Shown here one piece after another: positions 1-6,397 of a stretch of DNA of 11,030 nucleotides. The stretch's first letter is position 1; every line of letters begins with the position of its first letter. This DNA comes from Paracoccaceae bacterium (GTDB lineage Bacteria; Pseudomonadota; Alphaproteobacteria; Rhodobacterales; Rhodobacteraceae), in assembly GCA_020441345.1 (NCBI GenBank), contig JAGRMK010000108.1, forward strand, positions 1 to 11,030, given 5' to 3'. The translations under genes were made by a program, and so were the position numbers. Under the pieces are notes generated by a model. The model had not been told where the DNA came from. It ran no database searches and saw only the letters and a list, made by a program, of their open reading frames with translations.

Positions 1-1040
1 AGTTCCGCGCCTTCGGCCCGGCCAAGATCGACATAGGCGAGGTTCTCGGCCAGTTGCTGCGCGCTGGCGACGGGGCCAAGCTGCGTGCCCTGTGCCAGGG
101 CGTGACCAACTGTCATCGCCTGCGCCCCGGTGACCAGCTTTTCGACGAAGGCATCATGGATGCCCGCGTGCACGACCAGCCGCGAGCTTGCCGTGCATTT
201 CTGCCCCGTGCCCCCGAATGCGCCACCCAGCGCCAACGACACCGCCAGATCCAGATCGGCGTCATCCATCACCGCCAGCGCGTTCTTCGATCCCATTTCC
301 ATTTGCACCTTGGTCAGATTGCCAATGGCGGCGGCGGCGATGCCCTTGCCCACTGGCACCGAGCCGGTGAAGGAAATCGCGTCCACGCCCGGACTTTCGA
401 CCAGCCGTTGCCCGACGCTGCCACCCGGGCCCATCACCAGGTTGAACAGCCCCTTGGGAATGTCTTGTCGGCTGATGATCTCGGTCAGCGCGACGGCAGA
501 CGCCGGGGTCAGGTTGGCGGGTTTCCAGATCACCGCGTTGCCGAACGCCAGCGCGGGCGCGATCTTCCAGCTGGCGGTGGCGGTGGGAAAGTTCCACGGG
601 CTGATCACCGCGACAACGCCGACGGGTTCGCGCCGCACGTCCACCTCGATGCCGGGGCGGACAGAGTCGGCGGTGTCGCCGATCTGGCGCAATACCTCGG
701 CGGCGTAATAGGTAAAGAACTGGCCCGCGCGATACACCTCGCCCTTGCCCTCGGCCAATGGTTTGCCCTCTTCGCGACTGAGCAGCGTGCCCAGTTCCTC
801 GGACCGGGCCATCATCTCGGTGCCGATGGCCATCAGCACGGCTTGCTTGCGCTCCAGCCCGTAACCCGCCCATTCGGCCTGCGCGCGGCGCGCGGCGGCC
901 AGTGCATCATCCAGTTGCGCGGCGCTGGCCTGCGCGAAATGCCCGACGGTATCCGACAGGTCCGACGGGTTGACATTGGCGATCTCCGAGGCCCCGGAAA
1001 CCCAGTCACCGGCGATGAAATTCTGCTTATGGTTGCTCAT
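1..1040 (-). CDS. NAD(P)-dependent aldehyde dehydrogenase, semialdehyde type (3' end outside window)
   Basis: Classical ALDH-superfamily enzyme that oxidises an aldehyde to a carboxylic acid with NAD(P)+ in the cytoplasm. The 346 visible codons start at the ATG whose complement lies at 1038-1040, preceded by an AAGGGA ribosome binding site. Motifs in order: oxyanion-hole Asn in SPWNFP (about residue 150), cofactor-binding WKPA (172-175), FTGSVPVG (224-231), catalytic Glu248 in QMEMGSKN and nucleophile Cys282 in GTGQKCTASSR. Roughly 130-140 C-terminal residues lie beyond the left edge, given a usual length of about 480. The EMGSKN and TGQKCTASSRL wording resembles the 2,5-dioxovalerate (alpha-ketoglutarate semialdehyde)/succinate semialdehyde dehydrogenases, but the exact substrate cannot be read. 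It lies 115 bases downstream of the LysR gene on the same strand. A semialdehyde role in the diamino-acid pathway encoded by the divergent operon is my inference. Confidence 0.93.
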   Translation of the reverse strand, partial: MSNHKQNFIAGDWVSGASEIANVNPSDLSDTVGHFAQASAAQLDDALAAARRAQAEWAGYGLERKQAVLMAIGTEMMARSEELGTLLSREEGKPLAEGKGEVYRAGQFFTYYAAEVLRQIGDTADSVRPGIEVDVRREPVGVVAVISPWNFPTATASWKIAPALAFGNAVIWKPANLTPASAVALTEIISRQDIPKGLFNLVMGPGGSVGQRLVESPGVDAISFTGSVPVGKGIAAAAIGNLTKVQMEMGSKNALAVMDDADLDLAVSLALGGAFGGTGQKCTASSRLVVHAGIHDAFVEKLVTGAQAMTVGHALAQGTQLGPVASAQQLAENLAYVDLGRAEGAE

Positions 1041-1090
1041 GTCGGTCCCTTGATCGAGCGCGCGCGACCAGGCGGCGCGGCTTTCGCGCA

Positions 1091-1119
1091 AGTAAGCGCG
1101 AGTCTGAACCTTGAATCAA
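1091..1119 (-). promoter_or_regulatory. Possible promoter for the aldehyde dehydrogenase gene
   Basis: On the minus strand, a TTGATT box (complement of 1114-1119) is separated by 17 bases from CTTACT (complement of 1091-1096). The match to TTGACA/TATAAT is only 4/6 and 3/6. The -10-like box falls in the centre of the palindrome CGCGC-N6-GCGCG at 1085-1100. The position, 50 bases upstream of the start codon, is reasonable, but the weak match makes this tentative. The gene could equally be transcribed from the LysR promoter. Confidence 0.25.
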
Positions 1120-1135
1120 ACGCAAAAAGCTGGAG

Positions 1136-1149
1136 GTTTCTTCAGAAAC
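1136..1149. promoter_or_regulatory. Perfect palindrome GTTTCT-TC-AGAAAC between LysR gene and aldehyde dehydrogenase
   Basis: Two perfect 6-base arms are separated by two bases, just past the LysR stop codon (1156-1158) and about 96 bases upstream of the aldehyde dehydrogenase start. The dyad could be an operator for the LysR protein or another regulator. As RNA, the two-base spacer would force a shorter stem (GTTTC with a four-base loop), and no clean T-run follows on the minus strand, so an intrinsic terminator is less likely. Function is inferred from position only. Confidence 0.35.
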
Positions 1150-1155
1150 TCTGAA

Positions 1156-2040
1156 CTAAGCCGAGTCGAGATCGGAAAGCCGCGCCGCCTCTATCGCCGC
1201 GACAAAGGCCTTTGCAGCCGGGGTCAGCCAGGCGCGCGCCGGGGTCGCAAGCCAGACCTCGCGGCGCCATTGCGCATCGGCCAGCGGCAGGAATGCCAGA
1301 TCGCTGAAATCCGCGGGAACCGCCAGCCGCGGCAACAGCGTCAGACCGACGCCCGCCCTCACCAAGGCCAGCAGTGACGCGGTGTTCGGCACAGTCAGCC
1401 GTGCGGCGGCCAGCACAGGCAGGAACCTTGGGTCGTTGATTTGCGCACATAGCCCGTTGGCGATGAAATCCTCGCCCTTGATATCGTCCCAGGTCAGGTC
1501 CGCCCAATCCCGCGCAAGCGGATTGTCGATGCGGCACACAACACCGAACCGGTCGGAAAACAGACGGGTCCGCTCCAGCCCCGGCGCGGGCCCGATGCTG
1601 GCCAGCCCGATATCGGCACGGTCCTGCATCAGCGCGCGCTGCACGGCGGCGCTGTTCATGTCGCGCACCTCGATACGGACCTTGGGATGCGTGACGATGA
1701 ACGCCTGCAAGATCGGCGGCAGAATGGCGCTGGCGACCGAGGGCGTCACCGCCAGTCGCACAAAGCCGGTTTCCGCCCGCGACAACCCTTCGATGGCAGC
1801 CAGCGTGCGGTCGAAATGCTCCAGTTCGCGCCGTGCCTCGCGATAGATCTGCTCACCCAGCGGGGTCAGCCGCGATTTGCGTGTGGTTTCAAACAGTGGT
1901 GCGCCGATATGCTCTTCGAATTGCTTGAGCATCATCGACACCGCCGAAGAGGTTCGCCCCAGTGCCGTCGCCGCGTCGGACAGACGCCCCTGATCGACCA
2001 CGGCCTGAAAGCAGCGCAGCATTTCGATCTTGATGCTCAA
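1156..2040 (-). CDS. LysR-type transcriptional regulator
   Basis: DNA-binding regulator of 294 residues, the usual LysR length. The N-terminal winged helix-turn-helix spans about residues 5-62 (FQAVVDQGRLSDAATALGR, then SSAVSMMLKQFEEHIGAPLF and RLTPLGE). The periplasmic-binding-protein-like effector domain follows (about 92-290, including PGLERTRLF and AGVGLTLLPR). I chose the TTG start at 2040-2038: it gives the normal short LysR N-terminus and has an AAAGG ribosome binding site six bases upstream. The ATG upstream (2124) would add 28 non-family residues, and the internal ATG (2022) would trim the first helix. It is divergent from the PLP enzyme/M24/EutA-like operon, with 161 bases between, and precedes an aldehyde dehydrogenase on its own strand. 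It probably controls both, with an amino-acid-like effector; this is inferred from gene arrangement. Confidence 0.93.
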   Translation of the reverse strand: MSIKIEMLRCFQAVVDQGRLSDAATALGRTSSAVSMMLKQFEEHIGAPLFETTRKSRLTPLGEQIYREARRELEHFDRTLAAIEGLSRAETGFVRLAVTPSVASAILPPILQAFIVTHPKVRIEVRDMNSAAVQRALMQDRADIGLASIGPAPGLERTRLFSDRFGVVCRIDNPLARDWADLTWDDIKGEDFIANGLCAQINDPRFLPVLAAARLTVPNTASLLALVRAGVGLTLLPRLAVPADFSDLAFLPLADAQWRREVWLATPARAWLTPAAKAFVAAIEAARLSDLDSA

Positions 2041-2080
2041 GTTCAACCTTTCTGAAGAGGAGCCGGTCAAAGTGCAGCGT

Positions 2081-2136
2081 GGCTTGCTGTCTGGTGCAAG
2101 TCCAGCGGAATTGGCGCAAGCCATCGGCAGGCTTGC
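2081..2136. promoter_or_regulatory. Putative LysR operator: four GGCTTGC/GCAAG half-sites
   Basis: The divergent intergenic region carries GGCTTGC at 2081-2087, GCAAG at 2096-2100, GCAAGCC at 2116-2122 and GGCTTGC at 2130-2136. The first two form CTTGC-N8-GCAAG (2083-2100) and the last two form GCAAGCC-N7-GGCTTGC (2116-2136). The dyad centres are about 34-35 bases apart. LysR-type regulators commonly bind a recognition site and an activation site as adjacent dyads between divergent genes. Assigning these sites to the regulator at 1156-2040 is inference. I do not see a convincing sigma-70 promoter here. Confidence 0.45.
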
Positions 2137-2201
2137 AATGCGGTGCCATGCAGCGCATCAAAACCGGGGGGACACAAAAGCACCCGCAACCGGAGGCCAC
2201 C

Positions 2202-3266
2202 ATGACCGTATCCATTCCGAATCCGTTCCGTGGCGCCGGGCTGCCGGGCCTGACCTTGTTTCCCGAAAGTAATGCGCAGGCGGTCGGGGCGTTGTTGGCG
2301 CTGTGCCCGGCGCATGCCCAGACTCCGTTGATCGACGCGCATACTCTGGCACAGGAGGCCGGGGTCGCCCGGCTCTGCCTCAAGGATGAGCGCCGACGCA
2401 TGGGGCTGGGCAGTTTCAAGGCGCTGGGCGCGGCCTATGTCATTGCCCACGCGGCCGATCAGGCTCGCAGCGGCGACGATTGGGCCCATGCCCTGACCGG
2501 ACGCACCTATGTCACCGCCAGCGCGGGCAATCATGGCTTGTCGGTTGCGGCCGGTGCGCGGGTCTTTGGCGCGCAGGCGGTGATCTTTCTGTCCGACACG
2601 GTGCCCGAGGCCTTCGCGACCCGGCTGCGCGCGATGGGGGCGCGGGTCGAGCGCGCGGGCGAGACCTATGAGGCCAGCATGGAGGCCGCCGCGCAGGCGG
2701 CGCAAACCGAGGGATGGACGCTGCTGTCCGACAGTTCCTGGCCCGGCTACACGGATCTGCCGCGCCGCGTGATGGAAGGGTATCTGCAACTCGCCGCCGA
2801 GATGGTCGCCCAGATCGACGCTCCGCCGACCCATATCCTGTTGCAGGCGGGTGTCGGCGGGCTGGCCGGGGCGGTCGCGGCCTATGCGCGCCTGGCCTGG
2901 GGCGAAACCCCGAAGATCATCGTCGTCGAACCCGAGGCCGCGCCGGCCCTGTTCGACAGCATTCGCGCCGGGCGGCTGGTGACATCGGAGGGGCCGGTGT
3001 CGGCAATGGGGCGGCTGGATTGCAAGACCCCGTCGATGATTGCGCTGGCGGGGCTTGCGCGCGATGCCGACCAACTCGTCACCCTGACCGAGGACGAAGC
3101 CGCTCTGGGCACGGCGCGACTGGCGGCGCATGGCTTTGCCACCACGCCTTCGGGCGGGGCCGGGGTCGCGGCGCTGCTCGCCGGGGTGCCGGGGATCGGG
3201 GCTGACGCCCATGTCGTCGCGATCCTCAGCGAAGGGCCCGAGCAAGCGGGCAGCGCCGATGCCTGA
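2202..3266 (+). CDS. PLP-dependent diaminopropionate ammonia-lyase-like enzyme
   Basis: Fold-type II PLP enzyme of 354 residues, in the tryptophan-synthase-beta/threonine-dehydratase superfamily. It is expected to eliminate ammonia or another group from the beta or gamma carbon of an amino acid. The ATG has GGAGG five bases upstream. Schiff-base Lys73 sits in GLGSFKALGAAY, the Asn-loop SAGNHG at 107-112, the conserved Asp177 in LLSDSSWPGYT, the phosphate-binding glycine loop QAGVGGLAG at 215-223, and a PLP-ring loop TPSGGAG at 315-321. The SFKALGGAY-like and LLQAGVGGLAG wording is that of DpaL/YgeX rather than of EutB or IlvA. It is somewhat shorter than E. coli YgeX (about 398). The Asp found in DpaL before GNHG is Ala108 here, so stereospecificity or substrate may differ. 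Its stop overlaps the next gene by 8 bases, implying one transcript. It takes the place that EutB holds in ectoine clusters. Confidence 0.88.
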   Translation: MTVSIPNPFRGAGLPGLTLFPESNAQAVGALLALCPAHAQTPLIDAHTLAQEAGVARLCLKDERRRMGLGSFKALGAAYVIAHAADQARSGDDWAHALTGRTYVTASAGNHGLSVAAGARVFGAQAVIFLSDTVPEAFATRLRAMGARVERAGETYEASMEAAAQAAQTEGWTLLSDSSWPGYTDLPRRVMEGYLQLAAEMVAQIDAPPTHILLQAGVGGLAGAVAAYARLAWGETPKIIVVEPEAAPALFDSIRAGRLVTSEGPVSAMGRLDCKTPSMIALAGLARDADQLVTLTEDEAALGTARLAAHGFATTPSGGAGVAALLAGVPGIGADAHVVAILSEGPEQAGSADA

Positions 3267-4425
3267 CCGCTCGTTGATCTTTCCGGCGCAAGAGTATCGC
3301 GCGCGCGTTGCGGCGTTGCAGGCACGGATGGCCACAGACGGGATCGACGTGCTGTTGCTGACCGCACCGTCCGATGTGTTCTATGTTACCGGCTTTCTGA
3401 CCCGGTTTTGGGAAAGCCCGGCGCGGCCCTGGTTCGTGGTCGTGCCGATCGAAGCCGCGCCGATCGCGGTGATCCCGGCAATCGGCGCCGACCTGATGCG
3501 CCGCACCTGGTTGCGCGATATCCGCACTTGGGACGCCCCCGATCCGCTGGATGACGGTGTGTCGCTGCTGGCCGAAACGCTGCGGCAGGTGATGCCCGGC
3601 GCGGGGTGCCTGGGTCTGCCGATGGGGTTGGAAACCCATTTGCGCATGCCGCTTGGCGATTATCACCGTCTGCTCACCGCCATCGCGCCGCGCCGGGTGG
3701 TGGATGCCACCGAGACCGTCCAGCGAGTGCGCGAGATCAAATCCGAGGCCGAGGTGGGCAAGATCCGTGCTACCTGCCGCATCGCCGATGCCGCTTTTGC
3801 CCGGGTGCCCGATTTCGCCCATGCTGGCCGCCCGCTGGATCAGGTGTTTCGCGATTTCCAGATCGCGCTGCTGGCCGAAGGCGCGGATTGGGTGAGCTAT
3901 ACCGCCGGCGGCGCGGGGCCGGGCGGTTATGGCGATGTGATTTCGCCCGCCGATGCGCGGCCGTTGCAGGCGGGCGATATCCTGATGCTCGACACCGGTG
4001 CGGTAAAGGACGGGTATTTCTGCGATTTTGATCGCAATTTCTCTCTGGGCCCGCCCGATGACGCCGCGCGGCGCGCGCAGGCCGCGCTATTTGCAGCGAC
4101 CGATCTGGCGCTGGAGCGATTGCGCCCCGGCATGCGGGCCTGCGACCTGCACCGGATGCTGACCGACGCGCTGATCGCCGAGGGTGCAACACCGGGCGGC
4201 GGGCGGCTGGGGCATGGGTTGGGCCTGTCGTTGACGGAATGGCCCTCGGTGACAGCGCGCGACGTGACGCCGCTGCGCGAGGGTATGGTGCTGACGCTGG
4301 AACCGGGGGCCGAGATCGCGCCGGGGCGCATCTTGGTGCATGAGGAAAACATCGTTTTGCGCACCGGGGGGCCAGAGTTGCTGTCAACCCGTGCGCCAGC
4401 CTCATTGCCGGAGCTGCGCGCATGA
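3259..4425 (+). CDS. M24-family metallohydrolase (Xaa-Pro peptidase / ectoine hydrolase-like)
   Basis: Pita-bread-fold hydrolase of 388 residues with an N-terminal creatinase-like domain (about 10-155) and a C-terminal M24 catalytic domain (about 160-370). All five metal ligands are visible: Asp245 in LMLDTGA, Asp256 in YFCDFDR, His319 in GHGLGLS, Glu348 in LTLEPG and Glu363 in HEENIVL. A binuclear metal centre is therefore expected, unlike metal-free creatinase. The substrate-side His usually found just before the PxxRxLxxGD segment is not evident; that stretch reads GGYGDVISPADARPLQAGD. The ATG start overlaps the PLP gene stop, and the TGA overlaps the next ATG, so the three genes are translationally coupled. 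Relatives hydrolyse Xaa-Pro peptides or open the ectoine ring (DoeA/EutD). Given its neighbours, hydrolysis of a small amide or cyclic amidine is more likely than protein turnover; this is inference. Confidence 0.87.
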   Translation: MPDRSLIFPAQEYRARVAALQARMATDGIDVLLLTAPSDVFYVTGFLTRFWESPARPWFVVVPIEAAPIAVIPAIGADLMRRTWLRDIRTWDAPDPLDDGVSLLAETLRQVMPGAGCLGLPMGLETHLRMPLGDYHRLLTAIAPRRVVDATETVQRVREIKSEAEVGKIRATCRIADAAFARVPDFAHAGRPLDQVFRDFQIALLAEGADWVSYTAGGAGPGGYGDVISPADARPLQAGDILMLDTGAVKDGYFCDFDRNFSLGPPDDAARRAQAALFAATDLALERLRPGMRACDLHRMLTDALIAEGATPGGGRLGHGLGLSLTEWPSVTARDVTPLREGMVLTLEPGAEIAPGRILVHEENIVLRTGGPELLSTRAPASLPELRA

Positions 4426-5180
4426 CACCTTTTCCCTATGACCTGACCGGCCCCATTGGCGCTGGGGCGACGCTTGGATTGATCGTGTTGCAGGTCGATG
4501 AGACCATAGAACAGGATTTCCGCCGGTTGTTCGCAGCCGAAGACCTCGCGCTGTATGTCAGCCGGATTCCCTCAGGCGACGATTTGAATCCCGACACGAT
4601 TGCGCAAATGGAAGCGACGCTGCCGCGCGCCGCGGGTTTGCTGCCGCCCGCTGCTGCCTTTGACGCGGTGGGTTATGGCTGCACATCCGGCACCACGCTG
4701 ATCGGTGCACATCGTGTGGCCGAGTTGGTGAAATCAGCGGCCCGCACACACCATGTCGCCGACCCTCTGACCGCCGCGCTGGCAGCGATGCGCGCTTTGG
4801 GGGCGCGGTCGGTTGGTATTGTCTCGCCGTATATCGACAGCGTGGCGCAGCCGATCCGCGCCGCCTTCGAGCGGGCCGGATTCCCCGTGCCCGCGACCGT
4901 TTCGTTCGGGGAACAGGTCGAGGCGCGGGTGGCGCGGATCGACCCGCTCTCCATCCGCTCGGCGGCGCTGGCGGTTGGTGCCGAGCCCGGCGTGGACGCC
5001 GTGTTCCTTTCCTGCACGAATCTGCGCACGCTCGATATCCTCGACGAACTGGAACAGACGCTGGGCCTGCCGGTGGTCAGCAGCAACCAGGCGCTGGCCT
5101 GGCAGATGATGCAGCAGGCCGGGCTTGCGCCGCCGCCCCGCGCGCCAGGGCGTCTGTTCCGGTCGGGGGCGCAGACCTGA
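4422..5180 (+). CDS. Asp/Glu racemase - maleate isomerase - EutA family protein
   Basis: A 252-residue member of the Asp/Glu/hydantoin racemase superfamily, closest in appearance to maleate isomerase, arylmalonate decarboxylase and ectoine-utilisation protein EutA. Both catalytic cysteine positions are filled: Cys87 in VGYGCTSGT and Cys198 in FLSCTNLRT. That pattern fits racemases, isomerases and EutA, whereas arylmalonate decarboxylase keeps only the second. Other family segments are PLTAALAAMRALGARSVGIVSPY (split by the domain hinge, about 115-137) and LGLPVVSSNQALAW (214-227). The ATG overlaps the M24 stop as ATGA, which indicates translational coupling. In ectoine clusters EutA lies with the M24 hydrolase and a PLP dehydratase, the same three families as here. 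It may invert a stereocentre of the amino-acid intermediate handled by the PLP enzyme; the reaction is not established. Confidence 0.87.
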   Translation: MTPFPYDLTGPIGAGATLGLIVLQVDETIEQDFRRLFAAEDLALYVSRIPSGDDLNPDTIAQMEATLPRAAGLLPPAAAFDAVGYGCTSGTTLIGAHRVAELVKSAARTHHVADPLTAALAAMRALGARSVGIVSPYIDSVAQPIRAAFERAGFPVPATVSFGEQVEARVARIDPLSIRSAALAVGAEPGVDAVFLSCTNLRTLDILDELEQTLGLPVVSSNQALAWQMMQQAGLAPPPRAPGRLFRSGAQT

Positions 5181-5212
5181 CGCCGCATGGACTTTGCGCG
5201 CGATCTGGGCTA

Positions 5213-5237
5213 GCGCAACCGGGTCGGCGCAACCGGG
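5213..5237 (+). repeat. Short tandem repeat of GCGCAACCGGG in the FGE gene leader
   Basis: The 11-mer GCGCAACCGGG occurs at 5213-5223 and again at 5227-5237, a period of 14 bases. The second copy supplies the GGGAAG ribosome binding site of the following gene. The first copy can also pair with TTGCGC at 5194-5199 to make a small stem. It is probably a slipped-strand duplication; any role in translation control is speculative. Confidence 0.6.
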
Positions 5238-5247
5238 AAGAACCGCC

Positions 5248-6234
5248 ATGTCGCACTCCGAAGACCCCAAGACCAGCGGCTGTTGCGGCGTTCAAAGCGC
5301 CACACCCGCCGACCTGACCGCGCGCTGCGAGGCTGCTCTGGCGACCGTGCAACCCGGCCCCGACAGCCTGGCGGCAGAGCTGCGCGCGCGCCTGGTGCCG
5401 ATCCCCGGCGGGTTCTTTGATATGGGCACGCGGCGCTCAACTTATCCCGACGACCGCGACAGCCCGCGTCGCAAGACCCATGTCTCGCCCTTCCTGATTT
5501 CTGCGACCAGCGTCACGAACGCCGAGTATGCGCGCTTCGTCCAGGCCACCGGATACCGCACCGTGGCCGAACTGGAGGGGTGGAGTTTCGTCTTTCACCT
5601 GCTGCTGGCCGATCCCGGCGCCTGGGCAAACAGCCCGCCGGGCCTGCCGTGGTGGCGGCAGGTGCATGGCGCGGCCTGGCACGCCCCGGAAGGGCCCGGC
5701 AGCAGCACACAAGGTCGCCAGGATCATCCAGCCGTGCATATCAGCTGGTTCGACGCGATGGCTTATTGCCGTTGGGCCGGCCTGTTGCTGCCGACCGAGG
5801 CGCAATGGGAACGTGCCGCGCGCGGTGGCTTGGCGAACCGCAAATTCCCATGGGGCGATGCGCTGATGCCCGGTGGTGCCTATGCGATGAACACGTTCCA
5901 GGGCGATTTCCCCCGCACCAATACCGGCGACGACGGCTATGTCGGCACTGCGCCGGTGACCGCGTTCAAGCCCAACGGCTATGGGCTTTACAACATGACC
6001 GGCAATGTCTGGGAATGGGTGCAGGATCGCTTCGGCCCCCGCCCCGCGCCGGTTCCGGGCAAGCCCGAGCGTGACCCGACCGGGGCCAGCACCGGCCACG
6101 AGCGGGTGCAGCGTGGCGGCTCTTATCTGTGCCACGTCAGCTATTGCGACCGCTACCACGTGCATTCCCGCACCAAGAATGATCCCGAAAGCTCGACCGG
6201 GAACATGGGATTCCGTGTGGCGGCGGGTCTCTGA
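5248..6234 (+). CDS. Formylglycine-generating enzyme (sulfatase-modifying factor, FGE/SUMF1 family)
   Basis: A copper-dependent oxidase of 328 residues that converts the cysteine of a CxPxR motif in sulfatases to C-alpha-formylglycine. Family landmarks run in order: IPGGFFDMGT (52-61), HPAVHISWFDAMAYCRWAG (160-178), LPTEAQWERAARGG (181-194), PWGD (201-204), YGLYNMTGNVWEWVQD (245-260) and the diagnostic C-terminal GGSYLCHVSYCDRY followed by SSTGNMGFRV. Cys295 and Cys300 align with the two active-site cysteines of human FGE (336 and 341), so this is a true FGE rather than a generic SUMF1-fold protein such as EgtB. The ATG has GGGAAG upstream. There is a CC pair at residues 12-13 near the N-terminus and no signal peptide, so it acts in the cytoplasm. 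It lies 67 bases after the EutA-like gene and may share its transcript. No sulfatase is encoded in the window. Confidence 0.94.
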   Translation: MSHSEDPKTSGCCGVQSATPADLTARCEAALATVQPGPDSLAAELRARLVPIPGGFFDMGTRRSTYPDDRDSPRRKTHVSPFLISATSVTNAEYARFVQATGYRTVAELEGWSFVFHLLLADPGAWANSPPGLPWWRQVHGAAWHAPEGPGSSTQGRQDHPAVHISWFDAMAYCRWAGLLLPTEAQWERAARGGLANRKFPWGDALMPGGAYAMNTFQGDFPRTNTGDDGYVGTAPVTAFKPNGYGLYNMTGNVWEWVQDRFGPRPAPVPGKPERDPTGASTGHERVQRGGSYLCHVSYCDRYHVHSRTKNDPESSTGNMGFRVAAGL

Positions 6235-6271
6235 CCGACAGACGAAGCCATCGATTTTCAGGACGAAATTG

Positions 6272-6290
6272 CCGCGTTGCGACAACGCGG
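6272..6290 (+). terminator. GC-rich hairpin after the FGE gene, possible terminator
   Basis: CCGCGTTG at 6272-6279 and CAACGCGG at 6283-6290 form a perfect 8-base stem with a CGA loop, 37 bases after the FGE stop codon. No T-run follows directly, so it is at best an imperfect intrinsic terminator. It could instead stabilise the 3' end of the message or serve as an operator. Its position between two gene groups favours a transcript end. Confidence 0.4.
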
Positions 6291-6397
6291 GCGATCGAAC
6301 CGGCATGGATCGTGTCGAGCGCCGCATCCAGCCCACCACGAGGGCCCGGTTGTGCAGCGGTCTGGGGCCATATGGCGGATCGACGCCCTGACGCTGC

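Noticed and set aside
54..1154. Plus-strand open frame of 366 codons across the left aldehyde dehydrogenase
   Set aside because: The minus strand carries complete ALDH catalytic motifs; this frame is a compositional shadow.
2067..3335. 422-codon open frame on the minus strand opposite the PLP enzyme
   Set aside because: Low-complexity Arg/Gly-rich translation. It would cross the divergent regulatory region and overlaps two well-supported plus-strand genes.
3259..4425. M24 protein as the DMSP lyase DddP
   Set aside because: DddP is also an M24 protein common in Roseobacters, but it is longer, as I recall about 440 residues against 388 here. The neighbours are amino-acid enzymes, not DMSP genes. 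I cannot exclude it completely without an alignment.
5248..6234. SUMF1-fold protein as an EgtB-like ergothioneine enzyme
   Set aside because: It lacks the N-terminal DinB-like iron-binding domain and has the paired FGE cysteines in CHVSYC.
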